Positions 8,355 through 16,670 of a DNA stretch of 64,000 nucleotides are shown piece by piece. The position numbers and the translations under genes were made by a program. This DNA is from CAVSDF01 sp963726715. Lineage in GTDB: Bacteria; Bacteroidota; Rhodothermia; Rhodothermales; BA12. Within the stretch, counting starts at the first letter, position 1. Every line of letters begins with the position of its first letter. The notes beneath the pieces are model-generated. The model was not told the origin of the DNA. It worked only from the letters and a program-made list of their open reading frames with translations, and did not search any database. The stretch is taken from positions 248,001 through 312,000 of the forward strand of contig CAVSDF010000007.1 in the NCBI GenBank assembly GCA_963726715.1, written 5' to 3'.

Positions 8355-9164
8355 AGGCACCGATCGACGTGCGCGGCGAACTCCGCGCCTTCGTCGCCGC
8401 CGCGCGGTCGATGGACCGGCAGGCGGTCGTCGTGCTCGTGCTCGCGGCGGTACTCGTCGTGTTGCAGTTCGCCATCGGCGACCGCGACGTCTACACCGAC
8501 CTCTTCGGCGGGCGCCTCTCGCCCGAGTGGGACGGCCTGTGGAGCTGGGGCTGGTGGTTCGCCACGCAGGGCGTGCTCGGCTTCGTCGTCCCCGTCCTCG
8601 TGCTCCTCGTCGGCTTCCGGCAGCGGCCCGTCGGAGGCGGGTCTCGGGCTCGGCGATGTGCGCTTCGCGGGGACGCTCGCGCTCCTCTACCTGCCGCTCG
8701 TCATCGTCGGGACGTGGGTGCTCTCGTCGCGTCCGGATTTTCAGGGGACGTACCCGCATTATGGGCAGGCGGCGGGCGATTGGTCGCTCTTCTGGACGTT
8801 CGAGGCGCTGTTCCTGTTCTACTGGATGGGCTGGGAGTACCTCTGGCGCGGGTTCGTGCTCTTCGGCACGCAGCGGGCGTTCGGCGTGTGGGCGGTGCTC
8901 GTGCAGATGGTGCCGTTCGCGGCGATGCACGCCGAGAAGCCGTGGCCGGAGGCGCTCCTGTCGGTCGTCGGCGGCGTGGCGCTCGGGGCGCTGTGCCTGC
9001 GTGCGCGCAGCTTCTGGATCGCCGTGCCGATCCACTGGGCGCAGATGTTCTTCCTCGACCTCTTCTGCACCCTCCGTGCCCGCTCCGGTGGCGGCACGCT
9101 GCCGATCGTCGATGGCATCGGGCCGGATGCGTTCGTCGAGATGATGCGGAGGGTGTTCGGCTGA
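8351..9164 (+). CDS. CPBP (CAAX-like) intramembrane protease family protein (frameshift)
   Basis: This multi-pass membrane protein of ~270 residues belongs to the CPBP/Abi family, putative metal-dependent intramembrane proteases. The first ~95 residues (two helices, MKAPIDVRGELRAFVAA onward) read in frame 2. A one-base frame change near 8635 links to EAGLGLGDVRFAGTLALLYLP and the rest. The family motifs are GWEYLWRGFVLFG (the EExxxR region, here Trp-Glu instead of Glu-Glu), FAAMHAEKPWPEA with the second-motif His, and PIHWAQMFF with the third His. It is coupled to aroQ by an ATGA overlap, although no functional link is known. Confidence 0.72.
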
Positions 9165-9190
9165 CGAGTTCGGTCGCGGTGTGGAGGCAT

Positions 9191-9226
9191 GGGCACGAAG
9201 GGCACGATGTCGTGCCCTCCGTGCCC
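9191..9226. terminator. Hairpin between convergent genes, likely bidirectional terminator
   Basis: A near-perfect inverted repeat built on GGGCACGA and TCGTGCCC (17 pairs, one mismatch, 2-base apex) lies between the end of the CPBP gene and the end of the pyrophosphatase-like gene. There is no T-run. Confidence 0.5.
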
Positions 9227-9286
9227 CATAGCCACCCGCCTCCCCAATCACCCCCCCATCGCCCGCCTCCACAGCTCCCGCATCGG

Positions 9287-9691
9287 CTAGCGGAGGGCGG
9301 CGACGGCGTCGAGGCGCGTGCGGTCGAAGTTGAGGAAGCCGTGGGCGAGGTAGACCTCGTCGGGCGCGGTGCCGACGAGGAGCTTGACCTCGCGGTCGCC
9401 GCGCACGTGGTCGCGTGTGAGGAGGATGCCGACGAGGCCGAGGTCCGGGCGCGTGCCGACGAACGCGTCGACGGCGTCGCCGTCGCGCGACGACGTGCCG
9501 TTGACGTAGCCGTAGTCGAGCGGGTAGAGGATGTCGGGGAAGGCGGGGTGCGGATGGCCGCGCGGTCGGTCGAGCGTGACGCCATTCGCGGCCACGAGCG
9601 CCTCCCACCGCGCCCACGGAAACGCCGCTGTGACGACGGGTGCGAGGCGTTCGTGCGAGAGCGTGAGCGCGGCGGCGAAGGGCGGAATCAC
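9287..9691 (-). CDS. Inorganic pyrophosphatase-like protein
   Basis: The 134-residue product carries the core of soluble family I pyrophosphatases: DRPRGHPHP, YPLDYGYVNGT, the DGDAVDAFVG segment with metal-binding Asp residues, and DREVKLLVG. It is shorter than the classic ~175-residue enzyme and lacks the long C-terminal helix. It fits the compact pyrophosphatase-like proteins found in some Bacteroidota and actinobacteria; activity on PPi is probable but not certain. The start is GTG at 9691. It is divergent from the ATP-grasp gene. Confidence 0.7.
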   Translation of the reverse strand: MIPPFAAALTLSHERLAPVVTAAFPWARWEALVAANGVTLDRPRGHPHPAFPDILYPLDYGYVNGTSSRDGDAVDAFVGTRPDLGLVGILLTRDHVRGDREVKLLVGTAPDEVYLAHGFLNFDRTRLDAVAALR

Positions 9692-9814
9692 GGCGGCGGC
9701 GGTGGGTCGGAGGAGCGAGGAACGCGCGTGCGGCGCGATCTTGCGCTACGCCTCCGCGTCCCCCGTCCGTTCCGTGGCGTTCGACCGGCCTGTCGTCCGT
9801 CGTCCACCGTCCCA

Positions 9815-10687
9815 ATGCCTGCTTCCGTCGTCCACTTCGCCACGTTCGCCGCGCGCCCCGAGGGCGAGCCTGACGACCGCCTCGCCGTTTCGCACCTCGC
9901 CGCGCTCGGCATCGAGACCGTATTCGCGCCGTGGGATGCGCCGTGGCCCCGCGCCGCCGCGCCCGCTGCGGTTGTCATCCGCTCGACGTGGGACTACTTC
10001 CGCCGCATCGCCGACTTCCGCGCGTGGCTCGACGCCCTCGACGCTGCCGGGCAGCACACGATCAACGACACCGCGACCGTCCGCACCAACCTCGACAAGC
10101 GCTACCTCCGCGACCTCGCCGCGGCGGGCGTGCCGGTCGTCGAGACCGCGTGGCCCGCGCCGGGCGACCGGCTGGCCGATGTGCTCGCGGCGCGCGGATG
10201 GGCCGATGCCGTCGTCAAGCCTGCCGTTTCGGGCGGGTCGTACGAGACGTTTCGGGTGTCGATGCCTGTTGCGGACGCCGACGAGGCCCATTTCGCCGCC
10301 CTTCTCGATGCGGGCGCGGTCCTCGTCCAGCCGTTCCGATCCGACATCGTCGAGGCGGGCGAGTGGTCGCTCCTGTTCTTCGGCGGCGCGTTCTCGCACG
10401 CCGTCGTCAAGCGCCCGGCGGCGGGCGACTACCGCGTGCAGGTCCAGTACGGCGGCCTCTACACGCGCACCGAAGCGCCCGATGCGCTCGTCGGCGCCGC
10501 CCGCGCGGTGCTCGCGGCCGCCGGTGCTGCCGGCCTCGCCTACGCCCGCGTCGACGGCCTCGCGCGGGCCGACGGCGGCCTCGATCTGATGGAACTCGAA
10601 CTCGTCGAGCCGAGCCTCTTCCTCGCCCACCACCCCGATGCGCCCGCCCGGTTCGCCCGCGTCCTGGCCGAGCGGTTGGGCGGGTGA
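9815..10687 (+). CDS. ATP-grasp enzyme, RimK/DcsG-like
   Basis: This 290-residue protein belongs to the ATP-grasp superfamily, which forms carboxylate-amine or similar bonds with ATP. The pre-ATP-grasp domain includes VIRSTWDYF and a DTATVRTNLDKRYLRDLAAAGVPV helix-loop. The nucleotide-binding part includes AVVKPAVSGGSYETFRV, VQPFRSDIVEAGEWSLLFFGG and the metal-binding end LMELELVEPSLFL. The arrangement is that of proteins annotated as glutathione synthetase-like or D-cycloserine DcsG-like enzymes; the substrate cannot be told from sequence. No pathway genes flank it. Confidence 0.72.
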   Translation: MPASVVHFATFAARPEGEPDDRLAVSHLAALGIETVFAPWDAPWPRAAAPAAVVIRSTWDYFRRIADFRAWLDALDAAGQHTINDTATVRTNLDKRYLRDLAAAGVPVVETAWPAPGDRLADVLAARGWADAVVKPAVSGGSYETFRVSMPVADADEAHFAALLDAGAVLVQPFRSDIVEAGEWSLLFFGGAFSHAVVKRPAAGDYRVQVQYGGLYTRTEAPDALVGAARAVLAAAGAAGLAYARVDGLARADGGLDLMELELVEPSLFLAHHPDAPARFARVLAERLGG

Positions 10688-10711
10688 GACGATGCGCTCA
10701 GCGGGGGGCGC

Positions 10712-12203
10712 TCAGGCGGTCGGCGCCTTCGAGTCGTCGCCCTCGACGCGTTTGCGGATGAACTCGGCGGCGTCCTCGGCAGCATCGGCGGAGGCGTCGG
10801 CGTCGTCGGCGGCGACTTGGGCCGTGTCGGCGGCAGCGTCGGCGGCGGTGTTGATGGCCTCGCTGCGGTCGTCGGCATCGTCGGCCGCGGCGTCGGCGTC
10901 GTCGGACGGCGTCGATGGCGACTTCGGCGTGGCTGCGGGCGGAGAGGGCGCTGGCATCCGCGTCGCCCGACGCCTGGTCGAGCGAGTCGGAGGTGGCGGC
11001 GCCGCTCTTCTCGCTGTCGAGTGCAGCCTCGGCGGCGGCGAGCGCGGCGGCTTCGGCGGCGGAGGCGGCTTCGAGGGCGCGGGCGACCGCGCGCGAGGCA
11101 GCGGGGGGCGCCTCGCGCATCTTGCGCTCGGCGGCCGGGGCCATGTGGCCTGCCCCGTCGGATTCGCCGTAGTCGAACTCGCGCGCGAACTGCTCCCAGA
11201 CGGTCAGGAAGAGCGCCGCCACGATGGGGCCGATGACGATGCCGGAGAGGCCGAAGAGGGCGATGCCGCCGAACGAGACGAGCAGCACGATCCAGTCCGG
11301 CACGCCCGTGTCGCGCCCGACGAGGAGCGGGCGCAGCACGTTGTCGACCATCGAGATGATGCCGCCGCCGACGACGACGAGCACGATGGCCTTCGTCGTC
11401 TCGCCGGTGGCGAAGAAATAGAGCGCCGCCGGTGCCCAGATGAGCGCCGTCCCGACGCTCGGAATCAGCGACGCGACCGCCATCATCACGCCCCAGAAGA
11501 TCGGCCCGTGGATGCCGAGGATCGCAAACGCGGCGCCGCCGATCAGCCCCTGAATGGCCCCGACGACCACCGATCCCTTGATCGTCGCCCGCGCCGTCGA
11601 GCCGAAGCTCGCGAGCAGCCGCCACTCGTGCTCGTCGCCGAGGGGCATCCCCTTGACGATGCTCCCGAGGATGCGGTAGCCGTCTTTCAGGAAGAAGTAC
11701 ACGAGGTACAGCATGATGAAGAACGAGACGAGGATGCCCGCCACATTCGAGACCGCCGACCCGACCGACCCGGCCACGTACTGCCCCGCGTTCGCCACGC
11801 TCGTCTGCAAGCGCTCCTGCATCTGCGTCATGTCGATGCCGTACTCGGTCAGGAGCGCCTGCACACGCGGCAGGCGGCCCTGAAGCTGCTGCGCGAGCGC
11901 CTGCACCTGCCCCGAGCGCGCTTCCTCGTAGAGGTAGAGGCCCTCGTTGACCATCGCCGCGAGGATGCCTGCGACGGGGAGGAGGACAGCGAAGAAGATG
12001 ATGAACGTCGTCAGCGTCGCCGCGAGGCTCTCCTTGCCGCCGAAGCGGTCGCGCAGGCGTCGGAAGAGCGGGTGGAAGACGATGGCGAGCGTGACGGCCC
12101 ACAGGATCGGCTCGACGAACGACCGCAGGAGCGAGAAGAACGCCCAGCTGACCAAGACGACGAGGAAGATCCAGAACCCGGTCTGGATGACGCGGCGGCG
12201 CAC
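10712..12203 (-). CDS. AI-2E family transporter with Ala/Asp-rich C-terminal tail (frameshift in tail)
   Basis: This inner-membrane protein belongs to the AI-2E (UPF0118/PerM) family, whose members export small molecules or act as Na+/H+ antiporters. It has the usual eight or so helices: residues 1-60 hold two (FWIFLVVLVSWAFFSLLRSF onward), a periplasmic segment runs ~75-150, and the C-terminal bundle has the signatures GGAAFAILGIHGPIFWGVMM, IPSVGTALIW and DNVLRPLLVG. The family part ends at ~residue 345. An unusual Ala/Glu/Asp-rich tail of ~150 residues follows. A frame change at about 10900-10925 is needed, after which it ends EFIRKRVEGDDSKAPTA at 10712. The start is GTG 12203. Confidence 0.8.
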
Positions 12204-12249
12204 AGGCGTGGAGGTATGGAGGGCGGCGCGAGAGGCGCGGGAGCAGGCC

Positions 12250-12257
12250 GAAACCTA
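12250..12257 (-). promoter_or_regulatory. Candidate -7 element of the AI-2E gene
   Basis: TAGGTTTC on the minus strand lies 46 bp before the GTG and matches TAnnTTTG in seven of eight positions. Confidence 0.35.
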
Positions 12258-12407
12258 CGCCGCTTCGCAGACCCCGCCACAGCCCACCGCAGCCGCCTCC
12301 CGCCTCACCGGCGAGGTTTGCCCGAAGCGTTGCCTCGGGGTGGGGCGCGGATCGTGGGTCGTTCCACCACCGGCTATCGTTCCGCGCCTGTCCCGTCCCG
12401 CCCGCGC

Positions 12408-13025
12408 TCAGTCGAACAGGGGCGCCGCCGGGATCGCAGCCATCTCGGGCAGCGCCGCGAGCGTCAGCATCCCCTCCGGCCCGAGCGTCTGCATCTCGCT
12501 GTACGCCGCGCCGCCCGGACGCCGGTACACTTCCACGATCCGCTCCTCCGGCACGACGATCCACACCTCCGGAATCCCCGCCCGCGCATACAGCGGCAGC
12601 TTGACATCGCGGTCGTACGCCCGCGTCGACACCGACACTTCCACGACGAGCAGCGCATCACCCGCCGTCGGCACCTGACGGCGGCGTGCCTCCGGACGGA
12701 GCACCGCGACATCCGGCTCCGGCTCGACGCGCGAGGCGAGCCGCAGCGGGCTCTGCACGCTCACGAGCGGGCGCGGCCGTGGGAGGGCGAACACGCGCTC
12801 CATCAGCGCTTCGGCGAGCAGGTTGACGCAGTAGACGTGGGGGCCGCTGACGGGAGACATGGGCACGATCTGTCCGTCGATGAGCTCGGTGCGCTCGTCG
12901 GGGTGGAGGATGCCCGCCGCGCCGATCGCGTGGTACTCGTCGGCGGTGAAGCCGCGGTACGGCAACCCGGCGCCGATGCTCACGAGCGGCGCGGCAGTTG
13001 GGGCGGTCGAGGAGGCAGGGGGCAT
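12408..13025 (-). CDS. Uma2 family (DUF820) putative endonuclease
   Basis: The 205-residue protein has the Uma2/DUF820 restriction-endonuclease-like fold. It has YRGFTADEYHAIG, the ERTELIDGQIVPMSP strand-turn, PEPDVAVLRP and LLVVEVSVSTRAYDRDVKLPLYARAGIPEVWIV. The PD-(D/E)XK-type acidic residues are the Glu in LIDG-adjacent strands, the Asp of EPDVAV and the Glu of VVEVS, followed by the Lys of DVKLPLYA. Such genes are plentiful in cyanobacteria and Rhodothermia and their biological role is unclear. The start at 13025 is chosen because longer upstream translation is low-complexity. It follows aspS by ~110 bp. Confidence 0.8.
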   Translation of the reverse strand: MPPASSTAPTAAPLVSIGAGLPYRGFTADEYHAIGAAGILHPDERTELIDGQIVPMSPVSGPHVYCVNLLAEALMERVFALPRPRPLVSVQSPLRLASRVEPEPDVAVLRPEARRRQVPTAGDALLVVEVSVSTRAYDRDVKLPLYARAGIPEVWIVVPEERIVEVYRRPGGAAYSEMQTLGPEGMLTLAALPEMAAIPAAPLFD

Positions 13026-13137
13026 GGAAGGCGCGAGAAGCGGTCTCACCCGCGTACGACCGCCGGTAAGGCGGTGTTCGCGTGCGGCCGCCCCTCGCAA
13101 CCCACCCCTCACCAACTCACGACTCACCAACATCCGC

Positions 13138-14973
13138 TCACCCCTCCGGCAGCACCGTGCGGATGTGGAGGTCGCGCAGCTGCGCCGCGTCGACGGTGTC
13201 GGGCGAGGCGACCATCGGCTCCTGCGCCGACTGCGTCTTGGGGAAGGCGATGACCTCGCGCAGGCTCGCCGCGCCGGTGAGGAGCATTACGAGGCGGTCG
13301 AGGCCGAGGGCGATGCCGCCGTGCGGCGGGGCGCCGTAGCGGAAGGCGTCGAGGAGGAAGCCGAAGCGTTCCTGCGCCTCCGCCTCGCCGATGCCGAGCG
13401 CGTCGAACATCTGCTGCTGCACCGCGCGGTCGTGGATGCGGATCGAGCCGCCGCCGAGTTCCGTCCCGTTGAGCACGAGGTCGTAGGCGCGCGCGCGGAC
13501 CCTGCCCGGATCGCTCGCGAGAAGCGGCAGATCCTCGGCAACGGGGCTCGTGAACGGGTGGTGCATCGCGTAGTAGCGCCCGTCGGCCTCGCTGTATTCG
13601 AGCAGCGGAAACTCCGTCACCCAGTGGAACGCCCATTTTTCCGGCAGCCCGCCCTCTGCGCCCGGCGTGGGGATGAGGCCGAGCTCGCGCCCGAGGTGCA
13701 GCCGCAGGTCGCCCGCCTGCTGGAAGACCTTCGCCGCCGGACCCGCGAGCACGAAGAGCGCCTCGCCCGGCTGCACGTCCGCCGCCGCGACCATCCGCGC
13801 GACGACGCCGGCCGGCAGCGCCTCCGCCTTCACCGACGACACCGCCTCCCCGCCCGCGCTCGGACGGCGAATGTGGATCAGGCCGCCCGCCCGGAGCCGC
13901 CCGCGCACGACGTCCTTGTCGAGCCGGTCGAGTTGCCCGCGGCCCCAGTCGCCCGCGCCCGGCACGACGAGGGCCACGACGGCGCCGCCGCCTGCGAGCG
14001 CATCCTCGAAGACGCGGAAGCCCGACCCGGCCGCCGCGGCGCTCAGGTCGTGGATCTCCATCGCGAAGCGCAGGTCGGGCTTGTCGGAGCCGAAGCGGCG
14101 CATCGCGTCGGCGTACGACATCCGCGGAAACGGCGTCACGAGCTCGACGCCCTTCGTCTCGCGCCAGAGGTTCACCATCAGCTCCTCGATGATCGCCTGG
14201 ACGATCTCCTCGCGCGCGAAGCTCATCTCGACATCGATCTGCGTGAACTCCGGCTGCCGGTCGGCGCGGAGGTCCTCGTCGCGGAAGCACTTCGTAATCT
14301 GCACGTAGCGGTCGAGGCCCGCCACCATCAGGATCTGCTTGTACGTCTGCGGGCTCTGCGGAAGCGCGTAGAACTTGCCGGGGTGGACACGCGAGGGCAC
14401 GAGGAAGTCGCGCGCACCTTCGGGCGTCGACTTCATGAGCACCGGCGTCTCGATCTCGAGGAAGCCGTGGCGGTCGAAGTGGCGGCGCGTGATCTGGTAG
14501 ACCTGGTGGCGGAGGACGAGGTTGCGCGCGAGTTCGGGGCGCCGGAGGTCGAGGTAGCGGTAGCGCATCCGCAGGTCGTCGCTGGCGCCGACGTTCTTGT
14601 CGGCGTGGCTCGAGACGGTGAAGGGGAGCGGCTCGGCGGCGTTGAGCAGCTCGATGGAGGTCGCCCGAACCTCCACCTCGCCGGTCGCCAGCCGCGCATT
14701 CGCGCCGCCCTCGCGCGCCTGCACGACCCCCTGGATGCTCACCACGTACTCGCTCCGCAGCCCTTCGGCGATGGCGTAGATGTCCTCGCGCTGCGGCTCG
14801 ACGACGACCTGCGTGAGGCCGTAGCGGTCGCGGAGGTCGAGGAAGACGAGGCCGCCCAGCCGCCGCGACGTATCGACCCAGCCTTCGAGCGTCACCGTTT
14901 GCCCGGTGTCGGCGGCGCGGAGGGCACCGCAGGTGTGGGTGCGGGGCGGGTGCAGCGGGGCGGCAGGTGTCAT
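13138..14973 (-). CDS. aspS: Aspartate--tRNA ligase
   Basis: This 611-residue bacterial-type class II aspartyl-tRNA synthetase has an N-terminal OB-fold anticodon-binding domain (CGALRAADTGQTVTLEGWVD, LVFLDLRDRYGLTQVV). Class II motif 1 lies around LVLRHQVYQITRRHFDRHGF. Motif 2 is CFRDEDLRADRQPEFTQID, and motif 3 is GGIALGLDRLVMLLTGA. A GAD insertion domain (residues ~290-420) marks the bacterial form. Whether it also charges tRNA-Asn depends on asparagine synthesis genes outside the window. The start is ATG in a CCCCGATG context. A C-poor, TG-rich tract follows the stop. Confidence 0.95.
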   Translation of the reverse strand: MTPAAPLHPPRTHTCGALRAADTGQTVTLEGWVDTSRRLGGLVFLDLRDRYGLTQVVVEPQREDIYAIAEGLRSEYVVSIQGVVQAREGGANARLATGEVEVRATSIELLNAAEPLPFTVSSHADKNVGASDDLRMRYRYLDLRRPELARNLVLRHQVYQITRRHFDRHGFLEIETPVLMKSTPEGARDFLVPSRVHPGKFYALPQSPQTYKQILMVAGLDRYVQITKCFRDEDLRADRQPEFTQIDVEMSFAREEIVQAIIEELMVNLWRETKGVELVTPFPRMSYADAMRRFGSDKPDLRFAMEIHDLSAAAAGSGFRVFEDALAGGGAVVALVVPGAGDWGRGQLDRLDKDVVRGRLRAGGLIHIRRPSAGGEAVSSVKAEALPAGVVARMVAAADVQPGEALFVLAGPAAKVFQQAGDLRLHLGRELGLIPTPGAEGGLPEKWAFHWVTEFPLLEYSEADGRYYAMHHPFTSPVAEDLPLLASDPGRVRARAYDLVLNGTELGGGSIRIHDRAVQQQMFDALGIGEAEAQERFGFLLDAFRYGAPPHGGIALGLDRLVMLLTGAASLREVIAFPKTQSAQEPMVASPDTVDAAQLRDLHIRTVLPEG

Positions 14974-15132
14974 CGGGGCGGGGGATGGATCGGGTCGAAA
15001 AATGCGGCACCGTGGGGGCCGGGCGGGCGCAAGATGTGGCGAAAACGCCGAGGCGGCCCCATCGGGCGTTCGCTCTGCACCTGCTCAGCAACGCCTCACC
15101 GGCGTCTCACGCCCGCCCCGAGCGCCCGTCGG

Positions 15133-15140
15133 TACGTTGC
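15133..15140 (+). promoter_or_regulatory. Candidate -7 element
   Basis: TACGTTGC lies 30 bp upstream of the membrane-protein start at 15170 and matches the recurrent TAnnTT box. Confidence 0.35.
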
Positions 15141-15169
15141 GGCCTCATTCAACCCCCCGAGGCACCCCG

Positions 15170-15766
15170 ATGAACGACACCCTCACATCCCCAGACGGCA
15201 CGCGCACACACGGCACAGGCGGACAGCGCCTGCGGATTCTCGGCTGGTCGGCCGCGGCGGCCCTGCTGCTGCTCCCCCTCGTGGCCATGCAATTCACCGA
15301 CGAGGTCAACTGGACCGCGTCCGACTTCGCCTTCGCGGCGGTCCTGTTCGGAAGCGTCGGCGGCGCCCTCGAACTCGTCGTTCGGAGGTCGGGCCTGCTC
15401 ACCTACCGCCTCGGGGCGGGCGTGGCCATTCTGGCCGCCTTCCTGCTCATCTGGGTGAACGCAGCCGTCGGGCTGATCGGGTCGGAGGGCAACGACTGGA
15501 ACCTGCTCTACGGCGCGGTGCTCGCGGTCGCGCTCCTCGGAGGCGTCTTGGCTGGCTTCCGGGCACGCGGCATGGCCGTCGCGATGCTCGCAGCGGCAGT
15601 GGCGCAGGTCGTCGTGACGGCGGTCGCGGTGGCCCTCGGCACCGACGAAGGCGTCTCCGCCGGTCTGAGCGAGATCGTGTTTGCGGGAGGTGGCTTCGGC
15701 GCGCTCTGGCTCGCCTCGGCAGCCCTGTTTCGCACCGCGGCGCGCGAGGCGACAGGCACGGCGTGA
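15170..15766 (+). CDS. Membrane protein of unknown function
   Basis: This 198-residue protein has a short polar N-terminus and about five or six predicted transmembrane helices: residues ~25-40 (ILGWSAAAALLLLPLVAM), ~52-70, ~80-100, ~113-130, ~135-155 and ~168-188. FTDEVNWTASDFAFAAVLF between the first helices is a motif seen in uncharacterised membrane proteins of marine bacteria. I cannot assign a transported substrate or enzymatic role. It is transcribed alone, divergently from aspS. Confidence 0.65.
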   Translation: MNDTLTSPDGTRTHGTGGQRLRILGWSAAAALLLLPLVAMQFTDEVNWTASDFAFAAVLFGSVGGALELVVRRSGLLTYRLGAGVAILAAFLLIWVNAAVGLIGSEGNDWNLLYGAVLAVALLGGVLAGFRARGMAVAMLAAAVAQVVVTAVAVALGTDEGVSAGLSEIVFAGGGFGALWLASAALFRTAAREATGTA

Positions 15767-15989
15767 GGCGCGGTGTCTGCGGCGGGAGACCCTGCGAGCG
15801 CCATGCACCCTGGCGATTGAGAGGCAGTGGGGCGGGCGCTGGCTCTGCGGGAACGACAAAAAGGTTGGACCAATCGCTGCGGGCCCCCGTTGCCGTGGTT
15901 ACTTGTGTGTCCTGAGCGAAGCGGGCTGTATGAAGCTTCGGAAGTGCAGGTGATCACGATGTACCCCCTCCATCTTTTCCCCTACCGCG

Positions 15990-16472
15990 ATGCGCCTTCG
16001 CACGCTTCTCCTCGCCGCCGCCTTCGGCGCGGCCGCCCTCCCCGCCGCCGCGCAGACCCGCCCGAACTGGCGCGCCACGCCCATCTTCGACACGGTGAAC
16101 CTGCAGGCCGGCTTCAGGCCCGACCCGACGACCCGCACCGTCGCCGCCGGCGGTAGCGACGCCTTCACGCTGGGCACCTGCTCGGGCTTCGTCACCAACA
16201 GCGCGCCCGACATCGACCTCAACTGGACGGGCGACGAGTCGACGCTCACCATCAGTGCGGCCTCGGCCACCGACATCATCCTCATCGTCTACACGCCCGA
16301 CGGGCGCTGGCTCTGCGACGACGACTCGGCGGGCAACCTCAACGCCAAGCTGACCTTCCGCACCGCTGCCGCCGGCAACTACAACATCTGGATCGGCACC
16401 GCCTCGGCCACCGACGAGCGCCCGCAGGCCATCCTCGGCTTCTCGGAACTCGGCGAGACGGTCAAGGAGTGA
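15990..16472 (+). CDS. Secreted PPC-like beta-sandwich protein
   Basis: The 160-residue protein starts with a clear signal peptide (MRLRTLLLAAAFGAAALPAAAQ). The mature part is one beta-sandwich like bacterial pre-peptidase/peptidase-associated modules: FTLGTCSGFVTNSAPDIDLN, TLTISAASATDIILIVYTPD, GRWLCDDDSAGNLNAKL and GNYNIWIGT. The last motif (D/NIWxGT) is typical. Such stand-alone modules are exported to the periplasm or surface and may bind sugars or protein partners; no catalytic residues are visible. Confidence 0.65.
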   Translation: MRLRTLLLAAAFGAAALPAAAQTRPNWRATPIFDTVNLQAGFRPDPTTRTVAAGGSDAFTLGTCSGFVTNSAPDIDLNWTGDESTLTISAASATDIILIVYTPDGRWLCDDDSAGNLNAKLTFRTAAAGNYNIWIGTASATDERPQAILGFSELGETVKE

Positions 16473-16625
16473 CCGCCATCCCGGGGTGATCCGCTCCAGC
16501 TCCTGCCAGAGGCCGCGCGCCGCCTGTGCCTCCGGGCGCGGGCGGCGCGCGTGTGTTGGGGAGCTCGGAAGGGCGTGCGGGCGTGCGAAGGTGGCGCGAA
16601 GCGGCGTTGGGCCGGGCGGCCGCGC

Positions 16626-16633
16626 TATCTTCG
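16626..16633 (+). promoter_or_regulatory. Candidate -7 element of the POT transporter gene
   Basis: TATCTTCG lies 37 bp before the ATG at 16671 and matches the TAnnTT box found upstream of other genes here. Confidence 0.35.
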
Positions 16634-16670
16634 GCGGTTCACGTGTTCTCCAAGCCCCCCGCTTCCTCCG

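Noticed and set aside
8351..10687. A 778-codon frame fusing a CPBP protein to the ATP-grasp enzyme
   Set aside because: The CPBP protein changes frame near 8635 and ends at 9164. The ATP-grasp enzyme begins with its own start at 9815, and the minus-strand pyrophosphatase-like gene lies between.
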